Counted from the stretch's first letter, positions 10,339 through 21,699 are shown. The stretch: DNA of 41,698 bases from Reticulitermes lucifugus (GCA_026260175.1 JAKCWW010000515.1:19786-61483), one strand, 5' to 3'. Numbers and translations are program-made. The notes: generated from the sequence alone by a model not told the origin.

Positions 10339-11556
10339 AATTCTAACATATAAAATTGGTCCATGAAACGTTGATTCTTTGGAAACAACCTTCGTGTCGG
10401 TGGGTTGCTTATGTTCAGCATATAACGTTATATTCCGTGCTCACTGTCATGGAAGGCAATAATCAGCACACTGATCACATGGATTCTTATTTACTTTACC
10501 GTATTTCTCACTTGAATGTTTAACTTCCCGAGATTTTTTGTTGCATGCTAATATAAACGTTCTGCTTTATATACTACAGTAAAAACACGCATCGTCACGA
10601 GTTTCCTTTTTCCTTTGTTTTGTATTTTCGATATAACCACCTCTCGGAAACACTGGATTGTGTTTCCCCATGAATTTGATTTAGGGAAGAGTAAAAAATG
10701 ATGTTCACATTGAATAAAGAATGACTCAAAAACTACAAAAATGGAAGGATATTTGTAGTGTAATTTAATGGGAAATATGACAATATCCTTCACTGGATGT
10801 GGTTTCAAATTATCTTAGCATCTAAGGGGGTTGGTAGTGTAAGCATTAAAGACTATAGACAGTCTATCCACTCAGTTCTATTGAAGGAAACAGAAACTCT
10901 TAACATAAACCCCAGGCTCTTGCCCTGAATCTTGTAACAAACAGCAGAATCAGTTTTATCTTCGTGGTGTGGCACATGCCTCTGTGTGATCTGTGCTTTA
11001 CAGTCGCCTGACTATCAGAGTCTAAAGAACGCCTGCATCCTGTGGACTTAATTTAGGAGAAGGTATTTTATAAAATTTAAGCTGTTTAACATCATTAGTT
11101 TAAATATATCTTACGCAAGAGCGGAGAAAGATGGTCTGAAAAGACTCAGCTTGCCTGAGGTGAATTATTATTGTGTCAAAAGAAATATATTTTAAATATT
11201 TTGGTTCTGAATGCATTTACATTTTAACGCTGTAATTGAATTAGTCGTAAGGTTAAAATATTGATAAGTAATAGAATATTTCTTAGAATCCTCGTTGAGA
11301 TTAAAATAAAATTCATAACAATTATGTGGCCTTTATTCCTCCATACACAAACAGAAAATATGAACTGGGCTTTTACGCTTTAGTAATGATAATAATTTGT
11401 CTACTCTACGTCTGTCAATAAGGGTGCCAGTCGAAATAACTGTAAACACCTTAATCTATTGCATCATAATCTACACACAGAAATTCAGAATACTTATTGA
11501 AATTTATGAAGTCGTTGGCAATTAATAGTCAATTAGATTTTACGAATTACGGAAAG

Positions 11557-11838
11557 GCGGAGCCGAGATGGCTCAGTCGGTATGGTGACTGAGTTACTCT
11601 ATGGACGTTCGATAATTTGTGTTTCGATTCGCAGCTCGGGCAAGAGCTTAGTTCCTTATCCAGAGGGTCCGGATAGGCTCTGGGGCCAAACGAACCTGCT
11701 ACTCAATAAGCATCCGCATGTCTTTTGCCAGAGGTCCAGCGGCCTGTTTATGCATCTGACTACTTACTCCCATATAGTGTAGAGGCTAAGACTGAATGGA
11801 GCTATATCTCCAAACCCCCCTATACCTTCATGACAACC
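11557..11838 (+). mobile_element. tRNA-derived SINE, near full length
   Basis: The head has box A TGGCTCAGTCGG (11569-11580) and box B GTTTCGATTCG (11621-11631) at tRNA-like spacing. The body contains CTCTGGGGCC and the GGAGCTATATCTCC core, ending at CCTTCATGACAACC. This is the best preserved head of the SINE group here. Pol III promotion from boxes A and B is the usual expectation. Confidence 0.7.
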
Positions 11839-12296
11839 ATAGGAAAACCATTACTTTCATTTGGAAGTGGCAGAATTCTTGGTCAATACATTCTGAAAAC
11901 TGTTGAAAAGAATCCATCACTTAATGTTACTAAAATTTTATTAAGTGCCAAATTGGGCTTAAATGTTGGTCCAAAATTTCAGCGGTACTTTTCACACTTT
12001 AATTACCTTTTACACTAACTTGACACCGTTTCTGTACGAAGTAAGCTGTATGAAGCTGGAAGATAAACGTTCGATATACCGGAACTCATGGAGGTTAGAA
12101 CTAATTGTTCTCAGCTTTAACATCCGTGACACCTTTCACAAATTGTGACAGAATTTAGAGTGTTAATTAAATTCTGCAATTTACAAATCCGTCGTGCTGA
12201 AATATACTTTCAGCTTTTGAACAACATCCAGGCCAAAGCCTATTTGAGCCTCAGGCCTATCAAGAGACACAGATAATCCAGCTTCAAAGAACAGGA

Positions 12297-12340
12297 TAAT
12301 GATGATGGTGATAAAGATGGTGATTATGATGACCAGTAAA
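12297..12340. repeat. GAT-rich simple repeat
   Basis: Interrupted GATGATGGTGAT repeats. Confidence 0.6.
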
Positions 12341-13734
12341 TCAGTTTGCTTTTTATTGATTAGCTTACTGAGTCAACAGCCTAGCGGCCAATTACGGAGA
12401 AAGCGTAGGCATGGAGAGACATCACAAAAACCAAGAGAAGAAAAACCAGGAAAAATAAATGAGAAATCAAAGCACTGAAACTAATTTAGTTAGAAGTTCA
12501 GTTTAATCGAAAGAAGGAAAAAGGAATATGCCTTATTGCAGTTGTACTTCGTAACCTATCATAAGGATATTTAATGTAGAGTACACTACAGTAGTAACAT
12601 GTATTACCGATGATAAAACAAACTATTGTGTAAATTTATAAATAATAACAACAAAGAAAATATTCGTGAGAATTATGATAGTAATAATTCATGGCACCCC
12701 GATATGACTTACCGTTCCCTAAGGAGTCAAGGTATGAAATAATAATACAGTTTTTAACGTGCAGGCTTAACTGCTCGGAGCCAATTAAATACGCAGCACG
12801 CATGCACAGCCACATATGCAGGTACGACACATTCACACAATAGAAAAAAACAAACCAAAAAATGAAAATAACGGAGACGATTAGTGTGAGTAATGACTCA
12901 ACATTCTACTAAAGTATTTACAGGTTCTAATAAAATTCTGATACAATAAAAATAAAATAATAATGATAATAATAATATCTAAAAGAGAAACCAATTTCAT
13001 AATAAGATATAAAAAAATCTTTGTAATTTTCAATTAGCACACTAGAGTTGGGAAAACTGTAAGCAAAACCGATCTTTTCCTGCATACTAAATTTCCCTAC
13101 AGATGGCTATACAATAATGAGAATAACAAAAACAATCAATAGAAGAGTAATAACATTCAGGTTATTAAGGACTCAGCGAAATCTTTTTATGAAAGATCTT
13201 AATTTGAAAAGAAGTAAATCGATATTTAATTTACAATTATTCCTTCCTCATACCAGTTAGCTGTCATTAAGCTTTATGTTTGATATGTGGTATTGTAACA
13301 TACACCTATTACATACACATTGTATGTCGTCAATGACAATAGGTGGTTTTTATGTACTTCAAGTGAAGGATGTGTTGACAAAATAGTGTTTGATATGACA
13401 GTTAAACATGGCTTGAATACACATAGGTTGTGTTAGTACATTATTCTTCAGCTTGATTTGTGGTTTCGTGTCACGTTTTATCTTACAATGTGATCAGATA
13501 AGACTAGAGTCAACAGCAGCGTACAGTAGCCTATAATGCCTTGTCGCTATGAGGTGACCTATCATTCAAAAGGCTACAATACCAGTTTCAGCAGTTACCT
13601 CTGGCCTTCAGTTTATTACTGTCTACCGCTGTCAGCAGACAAGTGCTTGTTACGAACTTCAGAACTTATAAGTTCCGCCAGTCTCTACAGATCAGATCCG
13701 TGGGAAGCTAATGGTCGCCCACGATGGCGAATTA

Positions 13735-14115
13735 ATTCCTATCCCTTACTAACCCGCAAATTTTATTCTCGTGTTCACAGCAATCCTTCCCTGGAACTTA
13801 TCCTGAGCCAGATAATCTAGGTCCATGGAGCAGGGTCCTTCTTGAGAAGCTAAGAGTTTCTCAGCTAGTCAAGAAATTCCCGCATTTTATGGAACCCGAA
13901 AGTTCATTACGGTGTTCACAACATCCAGGCTCTTGTCCCAATCCCGAGCCAAATCAATCCATCCCACGCCTTCCCAACAGATTTAAGATCAATTATAATA
14001 TTATCCTTTCATCTAAGCCTAGATCTTCCAAGTTGTCTCCTCCCCTCAGGTTTCCCCACCAAGAACCAGACGAATCCTGTTCATATTCACACACTGTTTG
14101 TAAAATTTATTTCAA
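13735..14115 (-). mobile_element. LINE 3'-end relics, minus strand, probably two adjacent pieces
   Basis: On the minus strand the region from 14110 down encodes RIRLVLGGET, a WEGVGWIDLARDWDKSLDVV run and NTVMNFRVP, then a 3' UTR ending AAGGACCCTGCTCCATGGA. Directly beyond it (13815 to 13735) comes a second piece with LSGSG and CCEHENK, a more decayed copy of the same DWI-LA...VNT block. It is the only minus-strand member among the ten copies. Confidence 0.6.
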
Positions 14116-16149
14116 TGTAGGTTCCCTATCTGCCCCCAGACATCACAAGTGATTTTCTTTCAGGTTTTATGATAAAATTTCTGCAAGCATTTCTTTTTTT
14201 CTCGCTTATGCCACATCCTCCGCTCATTCAGCGGTTTTTATTTTATCACAGTGCCAATATTGTAAAATATTACAAATGATGTAATTATCGTTATGAATTT
14301 TTTTTCCTTTCTCATTTTACTTCATCTCACTAAGCACTAGATCAGATTCCCTCTTCATGATCCCGTTTCAAACTCTAGCAATATTCGTCTTTTCCTTTAG
14401 GCGAGAAACCAAGTTGCACACCCATATCAATTACATATTGAAATTTCGTCGTCAAATTTTGCACTTTCATGTTCATTCCGTCCTCCTAATGCGTAGGGTG
14501 ACCCACTCATAAAAAGAGACCGGAAACAGTTTAGTTTCGCTCTTAAGATTTAAACTTAGAAGTAAGGAATAAATAACTGAGCAAGATTTCGCATATTTTA
14601 GGTTTTCACAGCGCGATTCTAAGTATTTTATATACTCGGGAATGAACTGTAACAAACTGTAAGTATGACGAAAATTAAAGTGACATCATTGTAGTCTTGG
14701 CATGAATAACATTTTTTTCTTTTCCTTCTCCTTCTTGTTCTTTTCCTTCTTCCAACGAGGCTTCAGCCCGCTATCGAGCAACGACCTTTCCGACCTTCTT
14801 TCTTCAACTGAACTGCACATCTGACTTTAGCAAATTACATTACCCTGCTTTGTCAGGATATTGAGGTGACCGTCAGCCACATCTCTGGTCTGCAAAGGTG
14901 TGTAGAGCATTTATGCCCTTTTTACATGTATAGAGTGATTAAATCCATGAAGACTTTTACAGCACCGCGGGGAGACACACTGTCACGACATGACTATGGT
15001 CGTCGGATGGGCTGTAAAATGTATTTCATGATGATATCAATAATTAATGAATTTCAAGTTGATGACGTTTTTTTAACGAATTACAATTACACATCATCAA
15101 ATTCTGACTGTATGAAATGAAAAGCAAAGGCAGGTTTTTCCTTTATTGTTTTTTGCAATGTTTTGAACATAGCCGCCATAATGGTAGGTTAGTGATTATG
15201 TATTTAAGTTACACTTACTTAGGGAGAAATCCTTCAGTGTCCGCAATTATTACTTGGAAAGGAACGATACTGGGAATTCAAAATGCCTAGTCAGAAATAC
15301 GATTACTCCCGAAAACTTGTCTCCAATATTTCATGATCAAAACAGAAACGTTTTTTTAATACTATACTTCCTCGTTGGTAGGCAGATACAAACGTATAGT
15401 CCCTCTTATATAGTGAAAATACTTTGTATCTGCAGACCAACGTGGAAGTCTACTATTACAATTATGAACGCTGTCAATCGCATATCCATTGTTACATAAA
15501 CTTGAAAAGAAAACTCTGTAATTGCAATGCAAATACATTTTTTAATCAAGAATGCCTAAGACAAAAATTAATAACAAATTATACGAAATTTAATATTCCT
15601 AAAACATTTCGTATTTTCGATCACACATGAAAATCCAAAATTTAAGAATAAAAGATGAAATTAAACTCTTGTATATCAAAAAACAAAACCTTAACACACA
15701 ATTTTGCCATGTTCATACTGAATTATCTAATACATGTTGTACGACTTGATAAGAGAGAAATGTATATTCTTGTCTTCAAACTGAGAGCCAATCTACTCTA
15801 AGGAGCACAATCTTCCTTAACAAGCTGATAGTGTCTCAGTCGGTGGAGAATTTAGTGGTCTCTTATGGAATCTGAAAATTAATTTCCGTGTTTACAAATC
15901 CAAATATTAAATTACATCATAAGCCATTTGGATCTAGTAAATTCTGTTACACGTTACTTGAATACCCCAACAAATAGAACTGACTCTTGTGACAGTCGTA
16001 AGAGAAAAATAAATTCCGGAATTACTTTTTACGCTTCAATTCCAAAGTTCCTATTTTCCAAAGTACTTTCCAAAACAATAATTTTCCATGCATGTTTTAT
16101 GATGTGAATCATGTTGTTTTACTATAATAAAAACGTAATTTACAGCTCA

Positions 16150-16266
16150 TTCGAAATCCGAGAGTTTGGAAAATATTTGGAGGTAATGGATGAAGCAAGT
16201 GAAAAAATTAGGCTATTACATAACGAGGAACTAAACGATTTATAGATTATCTATTACTAGAAAAGA
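16150..16266 (+). mobile_element. LINE 3'-end relic
   Basis: Encodes DEASEKIRLLHNEELNDL followed by a stop, closely matching the KRDE--G-WRKLH-EEI-DL block of the copy at 24755. It is preceded, in another frame, by a KIFGG-like piece. It lies 340 bp upstream of exon 2. Confidence 0.6.
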
Positions 16267-16605
16267 TTACGATAGGTTAGTATTTAGCAAGGAGGAGAAA
16301 AATAAAGAATGCATGTAGGTTTTTTTTTGGAGAAATCACTTGAAAAACAACCACTGTAAAGAAGTAGTGACTGGTAGAAAAATATGAAGAGAGAACTGCT
16401 GGAGAGATTGTGATAATCCGGAATGAATGGATCTGACCAGAGGTCTTGTTTTGGCATTGTTAAATTTCCAGTATTCTGATTGCGCAGTTTTAAGGTGTGT
16501 GTGTGGAATTACTTTCCGAATTCGTAAGTAGGGGAAAAAAGAAGAAATGAATGAGTGGTTAATTTAGAGTCTTGATCTTGACAAGGACTCTGCCTCTGTT
16601 CATAG

Positions 16606-16815
16606 CCGAGGTGGCCCATCCGTACCATCAGCTTCTGTCTCCGCGCCTATCCGAACTGTCACCTGGTAGTCACAACACAGATCTGCCTTCCGCGGGAGGC
16701 ATCCCTTCTATCGCTTTGGCGCCTCCGGCGGCAGCTTTCATGGCCTCACCCAGCATCCTGGGCGCTTTCCAACCGTACTCGCCTCTTTTGCCTATGATGA
16801 CGGACTCCAAAACAA
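16606..16815 (+). CDS. bZIP gene, coding exon 2 (Pro/Ser/Ala-rich middle)
   Basis: This 210-nt internal exon is preceded by a pyrimidine-rich acceptor (AG at 16604-16605) and followed by a GTAAGA donor at 16816. It is phase 1 at both ends. It encodes residues about 21-90: EVAHPYHQLLSPRLSELSPG at the start, a Pro/Ala/Ser-rich stretch (LAPPAAAFMASPS) and LLPMMTDSKT at the end. Such composition suits a transactivation or repression region and predicts little fixed structure. No acidic PAR segment is obvious. G+C is clearly higher than in the flanking intron, as expected for coding sequence here. The open frame continues backwards into the intron to a TTG, which is not a start. A LINE relic lies about 350 bp upstream. 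Confidence 0.82.
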
Positions 16816-17126
16816 GTAAGAAGCTCTAACTTAAATCTCAGCATTGTGATCTAGACTTGTGCATTTTGACCGTTTAGAGCCCACTGGTAATTATACATGC
16901 CGCCTACTGTAATATTAGAGGAATTTGCCTTTTCCACATTGTGTATTTTTGTTTCGTTTAACTCTAACAATGAATACCGATTATTTTTCTCTACAGCTTT
17001 AAAGGAATAGCTTTCTAATGCATATTGATTGTGTTCTCTGTGATGTAGAACTGAACTTTAGATTTACTATTAAAAATACCAACACATGCACTGTTTAATA
17101 AAACCTTTATAGTTTTAAAAAATTGG

Positions 17127-17168
17127 CCCTACATATGTTTCGGCCTGTTAACTGGCCATCCTCAGGGG
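17127..17168 (-). ncRNA. Hammerhead-ribozyme-like motif, minus strand
   Basis: On the minus strand: CCC (stem I), CTGAGGA (17159-17165 in plus coordinates), extra T, stem II GGCCAG / CAGGCC with loop TTAA and one A-A mismatch, GAAA (17138-17141), stem III ACAT/ATGT without a loop, A17 in a GTA triplet, then GGG (17127-17129) closing stem I. All core bases are intact. Confidence 0.65.
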
Positions 17169-17222
17169 TACTTGTGAGTTAGTTTTGCCTGTTGGGCATT
17201 TATATACTTAATATTATTCTCA

Positions 17223-17263
17223 CCCTGAGGATGGCCAGTTAACTGGCCGAAACATATATAAGG
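17223..17263 (+). ncRNA. Decayed hammerhead-ribozyme-like motif
   Basis: CTGAGGA (17225-17231), perfect stem II GGCCAG-TTAA-CTGGCC and GAAA (17249-17252) are intact. Stem III has changed to ACATATAT and stem I keeps only CC/GG with extra bases between. Probably inactive. Confidence 0.5.
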
Positions 17264-17863
17264 CCAATTTTTTAAAACTATAAAAGTTTTATTAAACAGT
17301 GCATGTGTTGGTATTTTTAATAGTAATAGTAAACATGCACGGTGAGAATAATATTAAGTATATGAAATTTAGATGTATATCAATCTTCACAGTATTAATA
17401 TGAGTTATCCTGAACAAAGATAAAACATGAAATCGAATTTCAAATCACCAATCAGTAGGCTAAAGGCCTGACAATATTTTACGTTGGAGCTACAGCTAAC
17501 ATTTCTTTCTCAACTCAGCTAAAAGAGTATCGAGGAGTAAAATATTATTAACCGACTGATCTACTACTGGAGAAAAGTGCTCTGGCGAAAGCAAAATTCG
17601 CTTTTTGTTCACGAAATTAAAACCTTTTCCCTACGGACCCGAAAATTTTATTACCCTACTCACATGGGCACGACTTTGGATACTATCCTAAGCCGCGTGT
17701 ACCAAGTCGATATCCTAACATTCTGTCTCTAGGCGATCAACTTTAATATCATCTTCATATATGCGCAGGTCTCTCAAGCCGTTTCTTCCGTTCAGACTTT
17801 GCGTCTAAAACTTTGTGTGCATTCCTAGACTCCACATGACACTCATTTAACACTCTTCCGCAG

Positions 17864-18042
17864 ATCCTCTACTAACGCGAGCCCTGACGGGAGTCGCAGC
17901 ATGTGGCACAACAAAAAGACCGCGAGGGGAAAAGAAGCCCATCCCGGAGGACCAGAAAGATGAAAAATACTACGAGAGGCGGAAGAGGAACAACCAGGCA
18001 GCAAAGAAGTCGAGAGACGCGAGGAAGATCAGGGAAGACCAG
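17864..18042 (+). CDS. bZIP gene, coding exon 3 (PAR-like extension and basic region)
   Basis: The acceptor is CTCTTCCGCAG (AG at 17862-17863) and the donor GTAAGT at 18043. The exon completes an Asn codon and then reads 59 codons without a stop, ending in phase 0. It encodes a basic stretch [14 protein letters not shown] (residues about 108-121), then [11 protein letters not shown] and the bZIP signature NNQAAKKSR (about 133-141) followed by DARKIREDQ. The [10 protein letters not shown] segment matches the extended basic region that precedes the DNA-contact helix in vertebrate HLF, TEF and DBP. The Asn, the two Ala and the Ser-Arg of the NxxAAxxSR signature are the expected base-contacting positions and all are present. 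KRPRGEKK is a plausible nuclear localisation signal. The basic region is split from its zipper by a 3.5-kb intron. A long open frame on the minus strand here is only a shadow of this exon. Confidence 0.92.
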
Positions 18043-19554
18043 GTAAGTCTTGATAACGCTGATGTTAAATAACACAATAAAACTGGCACAACTTATGTAA
18101 CAGTGTGAAATGTGAAATACAGGTACAAATAAAGGTAAACATTTTACTTTTTCTTTTGTGCTGCTGTAATATTTAGCCTCTAACTCTACGTGAAGAACGT
18201 AGAATAAAAGTACAAACAGCAATATGCTTTGGAGAACATTGGGTCTAAAAGAGACGAAGTAACTGCAGGATTGTAAAAAATGTACAACGTGTAGCTTCAT
18301 AATTTGTATCCTACTCTAATCATTAAGCGTTATTTACAATGCAAGAAATGAATGCATCATATTCAATTCATGCGTTTCTATAGGCCTGTCTAAAACTGGT
18401 ATAAATTCCTAAAGAGGTGGAGAGATTTTTTATATAAAAACTTATATTGGAGAAATTTCAATAAACGATCTAGTGTAATTTTGATTCTCAGCGATACTAA
18501 GGGACAGAAGAGTCTGGTTTAAATAAAAATGTAGGTTCCAGATATTCCACAAAATGTTTCACAGTTTGTACTGACGTTGCATACGGACGAATTCCGCAAG
18601 AATTCCGATTTTTACAATTATTAATACACAACGAAGCCTAGTTTACATCCGCTGCGAACAGACATTTTTGTATCGTGTTACTCTTTAACAATTTGTGTTG
18701 AAATTTGGAAAGCAAGTTTTCCGCCAAAATTTCTTTTGCTTTTTCCATTTTCAGAAAAATTAATTAATATTACTTTCTCACATACCATTAAGGCAAACAG
18801 ACTGCTAATTTTCGCTTATGACAGGTTCTTTGTACATACGGGAATCACACCAGAAATTTCGGCAAGATGGTAAAGGTCACTGGCCTTAATTCAGCACTGC
18901 ACCGTGAATGCATGTGGGAACTGGAGGCGACATAGCATGCATTCTTATCCTCAACACTAGACAGATGTGTGCTCAGCTTCACGCTCGAGACGCTTTATCC
19001 CAGAATTTTTAAAACCTTTTTTAAAATTGTGATCAAGATATATCTTTTGAAGTAATTAGAAGAAACAAAGTTTTCGGCCTAAAGCAGGAGGTTATTGTGA
19101 GTTAAAGAAACGGTCTGACGAATATTAAAAATTGTGATATTGAAGGAAGGGAGGTAAATATTAATGGCTGCCTCATCTAAGCCAAATAAAGGGAGATGAC
19201 TTGAAAGGCCTAAGGTTTGACATCTAGTAGAGGCTGCAAGAAAAAAGGCAGTTCTGAGCATAATGCATGAAGCCTACTTCACTATTGCACCTTAGTTTAA
19301 TAAATTTATTCTAGCGATCGCATCTTTGTAAAGAAATTCTTTAAAGCAGACTCTGTCATCTTTAAATTTGTAGCTTCTAAAATTTCCAGATAAGAGGGAG
19401 GAAATGATAGAAGGCTGAAGCATACTGCATGATAAGAAACTAAGTACACTTTGTCACCTTCATCACATATTATTGGAAATGCGAAAAGAAAGAATAAATG
19501 CTAGGGGTTTGTAAAAGCACAGAAGAAATAAGGAAAAAATAAAATACCTTTTTC

Positions 19555-19765
19555 GGAAGTAGTGAAAGAAGAGACCTCTTGAAAGACCTAGGCGAGAGTA
19601 GGCTAATATCCTAATATTAAAATGGATTTCAAAAATATTTTGGGATCTCGTAAAATGGATTTATCTGGCTCCAGATTATATGGGAATAAAAAACTTTGAA
19701 TTGCAAAAATGGCAGTGAATTTTTTAAAGGCTGAAAAACTGTCAACTATCCGAGCGAAATTCTGT
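19555..19765 (+). mobile_element. LINE 3'-end relic
   Basis: Encodes RPLERPR, then NIKMDFKNIL, matching the KRPLGRPRRR...IKMDL block of the family. Frameshifts follow. Confidence 0.45.
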
Positions 19766-20299
19766 TCTATGGGGCTTTTTCATTACAAATTGTAATAACC
19801 AAAACGAAACAACAAAGGCATATTTTCTAATATTACCATTATTCTTGAGAATAATAGCTACAGGCCAACAACGTAAAATAAGGATATAAGACTTGATTAC
19901 ATCATTGCGTAGGTTGCCCTGGCTTAACTGTCATAGACATCGAACGGAAAAAAACTTATGTAACAAATGCTGCTGTATTCTGAGTCAAGGGTAAGAAAAC
20001 ATATGAGTTTGAAATACAGAAGTTACCCAGCAAAATTTAAAATATAGTCACTTCTAAGGACAGTAAGAATTCGATCAATAAGCTTGTAACAGAATAAAAA
20101 TGGATTTCAGACGTTCCTAGAACATTAAGTGAAGGCTTAGATTTACGCAAGGATACTTCCAGAAGGTGGGAGGTAAAAAGAGTAATGGGTGTGGAACTTG
20201 TTCTCGCAACCTAAGAAAAAGATATAAGTTGCCAATTCTGATAAGAATTTTTAAATAATTAGGCCTACAGGATGACTGAGAACAGTACGCCGAGGAATG

Positions 20300-20470
20300 T
20301 ACTAGGACGGAAGAGTGTGGGCCTAACAGGAAGGTAGAGACATTGCACAATGAAGCTACGTAATTCATATGCGTCACGGAAAATTTAATGCATTCAAGGA
20401 GGATGAAGTGGGCGGGGCACATAGGAAACCTTAAAAGAAAGACCTTCGAACAATAAAATATACTTTGGCC
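20300..20470 (+). mobile_element. LINE 3'-end relic
   Basis: One frame gives RKVETLHNEAT, then after a stop SRRMKWAGHIGNLKRKTFEQ. This corresponds to the WRKLHNEEL...RRMRWAG block of this family. In intron 3. Confidence 0.55.
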
Positions 20471-20989
20471 TCACAGATGAATTGATATCTAACATTCATA
20501 TCTTGGATTATAAGGGTCTAACGCTATGGAATATCGTCCATCTTGAGAATGCATTAGTTGAAAATTCTTTTGACAATTTTGTTTTCAACAGACGTCTGTC
20601 ATAAAAAGCAAGAGTGCTACAAAAGCTTCGTAATATTTGGTGGCGGATACTTTTTTTGGCCTGCGTTTCTGCTTGTCAATCTCCGGAAAATTTTGCGGCG
20701 ATCAACAAATTGTTGTGGAGTTAATGGCTAGAATATTTTGATGTTCTAATTTCAAAAACGGCGTTGCGAAATCCTTAGGTAGGACGGATGCTAACAACAC
20801 TTCATATACCTCCCCATAATTTGGGTATGAGATAATTTAGGAAAAACGCGCAAAGGTTAATCTTTTTTCCAGAGTGTAACACAAGACAAAGTGTACGATA
20901 ATTTTTTTCTTAACTTCCCATTTAAAGGCGAAAATTTCTGAACTGTTGCAAATTTGTGTATCTAAGTTTATATGGAGAATATTGTCATC

Positions 20990-21075
20990 TAGTGCCGAGG
21001 TCGGTAATGGGTGCAGCTACACCTCCACTCTCCCATATGCATACATGTTTTGCACAGGGACAATTTTACATTTAA
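20990..21075 (+). mobile_element. SINE tail, 5'-truncated
   Basis: GCCGAGGTCGGTAATGGGTG, a CAGCTACACCTCCAC version of the GGAGCTATAYCTCC core and CATACATGTTTTGCACAGGG match the end of the copy at 5685. The head is absent. Confidence 0.55.
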
Positions 21076-21549
21076 TGTAACCATGTAGTTATATATATAT
21101 TTATATATATAGCTCATTACAATTATGAACATGACGAAAATGCAAAACACTGAGACTATATCCGGAGAGTTTTAACTTAAAATGCAATTTGTTCTACTGG
21201 AAATTATACTGATGAAAGTAATTAAAAGATAGCTTTATTGATTCATAAATATTTTTAGCTTCTTTATAGTGACTGAAGTATTTCAAAATGGGCTTCATAT
21301 TTTTTCGCAGAATCTCTTATGACAGCTCGTAACTCTTTGCTTAATTATATTGGTATATTTGTGTCTTTTACCTATATCATATATGCAATGAAGAGACGTA
21401 ATGCCCGGACACTAAATCTTATATTTTGTAAGTAATTATGCGCAAGCAACTAAAAAATCGAAATGTAATATGTGTGGTTTTTGGTACTTTTCAAATGTAA
21501 GAACAGAACGTGGTCTATCAGAGGTTCTGAAGTTCTGTGCTGGTTCCAG

Positions 21550-21699
21550 ATAGCTTTCCGGGCCACGATGCTGGAGCACGAGAACGCCCTGCTACGGGCA
21601 CAGGTGATAACCTTGAAGGAAGAGGCGCAGTCACTCAGACACATGCTGCTGCAGACGAAGACGGAAGAAGGAGCTCATCAGCAGCAACGGCCCACATGA
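21550..21699 (+). CDS. bZIP gene, coding exon 4 (leucine zipper and stop)
   Basis: The acceptor is CTGGTTCCAG (AG at 21548-21549). The exon opens in frame with IAFRATMLEHENALLRAQV, the direct continuation of the basic region in the previous exon. Leucines recur every seven residues (about 158, 165, 172 and 179), giving a four-heptad zipper in MLEHENALL...TLKEEAQSLRHMLL. The zipper is followed by a short polar, Gln-rich tail (QTKTEEGAHQQQRPT) and TGA at 21697-21699. The IAFRA...LEHENA block closely resembles the IAIRA-FLE-EN block of PAR-type bZIPs. Short zippers such as this normally mediate homo- or heterodimerisation within the family. The protein ends soon after the zipper, as in PAR proteins. 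Confidence 0.92.
   Translation: MAFRATMLEHENALLRAQVITLKEEAQSLRHMLLQTKTEEGAHQQQRPT

Larger units (their letters stand above)
1287..16605 (+). other. Intron 1 of the bZIP gene, about 15.3 kb
   Basis: GTAAGT donor and TTCATAG acceptor. The intron carries repeats listed separately: hammerhead-bearing elements at 2.6 and 8.1 kb, SINE-like copies near 3.4, 5.8, 7.8, 10.2 and 11.7 kb, and LINE 3' relics near 9.2, 13.9 and 16.2 kb. Short ORFs inside it (for example plus-strand frames between 3588 and 5107, up to 112 codons) show no motif I recognise and no splice or start context I trust. Stretches 5955-6870, 6900-7690, 8240-9145, 10340-11550, 11840-13730 and 14120-16150 show nothing beyond AT-rich sequence and short simple repeats. 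A long first intron is common in regulatory genes and may hold enhancers, but none can be identified by eye. Confidence 0.75.
17064..17363. mobile_element. Hammerhead-bearing element with inverted 5' copy
   Basis: A 300-bp insertion flanked by near-identical 11-bp repeats (GAACTTTAGAT at 17053-17063, GAAATTTAGAT at 17364-17374; 10 of 11). Bases 17064-17326 form a palindrome with about 100-bp arms. A minus-strand hammerhead-like core occupies the left arm and a plus-strand one the right. The right end, ATGCACGGTGAGAATAATAT and onwards, matches the 3' end of the element at 2591. The layout, sense copy with an inverted partial copy at its 5' side, is known for Penelope-like elements and for 5'-inverted retrotransposons. 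Confidence 0.7.
16816..17863 (+). other. Intron 2 of the bZIP gene
   Basis: A 1,048-bp phase-1 intron with a GTAAGA donor and TTCCGCAG acceptor. Its middle is occupied by a 300-bp element made of an inverted pair of hammerhead-like units (17064-17363). The remaining sequence is unremarkable. Confidence 0.85.
18043..21549 (+). other. Intron 3 of the bZIP gene
   Basis: A 3,507-bp phase-0 intron with a GTAAGT donor and GGTTCCAG acceptor, separating basic region from zipper. It holds two plus-strand LINE tail relics (about 19555 and 20300) and a truncated SINE tail (about 20990). From 18050 to 19550 I see nothing I can name. Confidence 0.85.
1196..21699 (+). other. Gene span: four-exon bZIP transcription factor (PAR/HLF-TEF-like)
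   Basis: This is one spliced gene with coding exons at 1196/1226-1286, 16606-16815, 17864-18042 and 21550-21699. Exon 1 ends after the first base of a codon, exon 2 starts by supplying the other two, exon 2 again ends in phase 1, exon 3 ends in phase 0, and exon 4 runs to a TGA. From the ATG at 1226 the joined CDS is 600 nt, 199 codons plus stop. All three introns start GT and end AG. The introns are about 15.3, 1.05 and 3.5 kb. The protein has a short conserved-looking N-terminus, a Pro/Ser/Ala-rich middle, then a C-terminal bZIP. It is expected to be a nuclear DNA-binding dimer. PAR and E4BP4 relatives recognise TTAYGTAA-type sites and act in circadian, metabolic and cell-death control, but which insect paralogue this is (Pdp1, giant, CG7786/CES-2-like) cannot be settled here. 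It looks less like Pdp1 because of its [17 protein letters not shown] basic region. Confidence 0.85.

Noticed and set aside
11569-11631. A functional tRNA gene
   Set aside because: Boxes A and B are present but acceptor and anticodon stems do not form, and the segment continues into the repeated SINE body.
17872-18300. 142-codon minus-strand ORF, the longest in the window
   Set aside because: It overlaps bZIP exon 3 antisense; its hydrophobic composition is the shadow of the basic-region codons plus intron sequence, and the plus-strand exon has splice sites and domain support.
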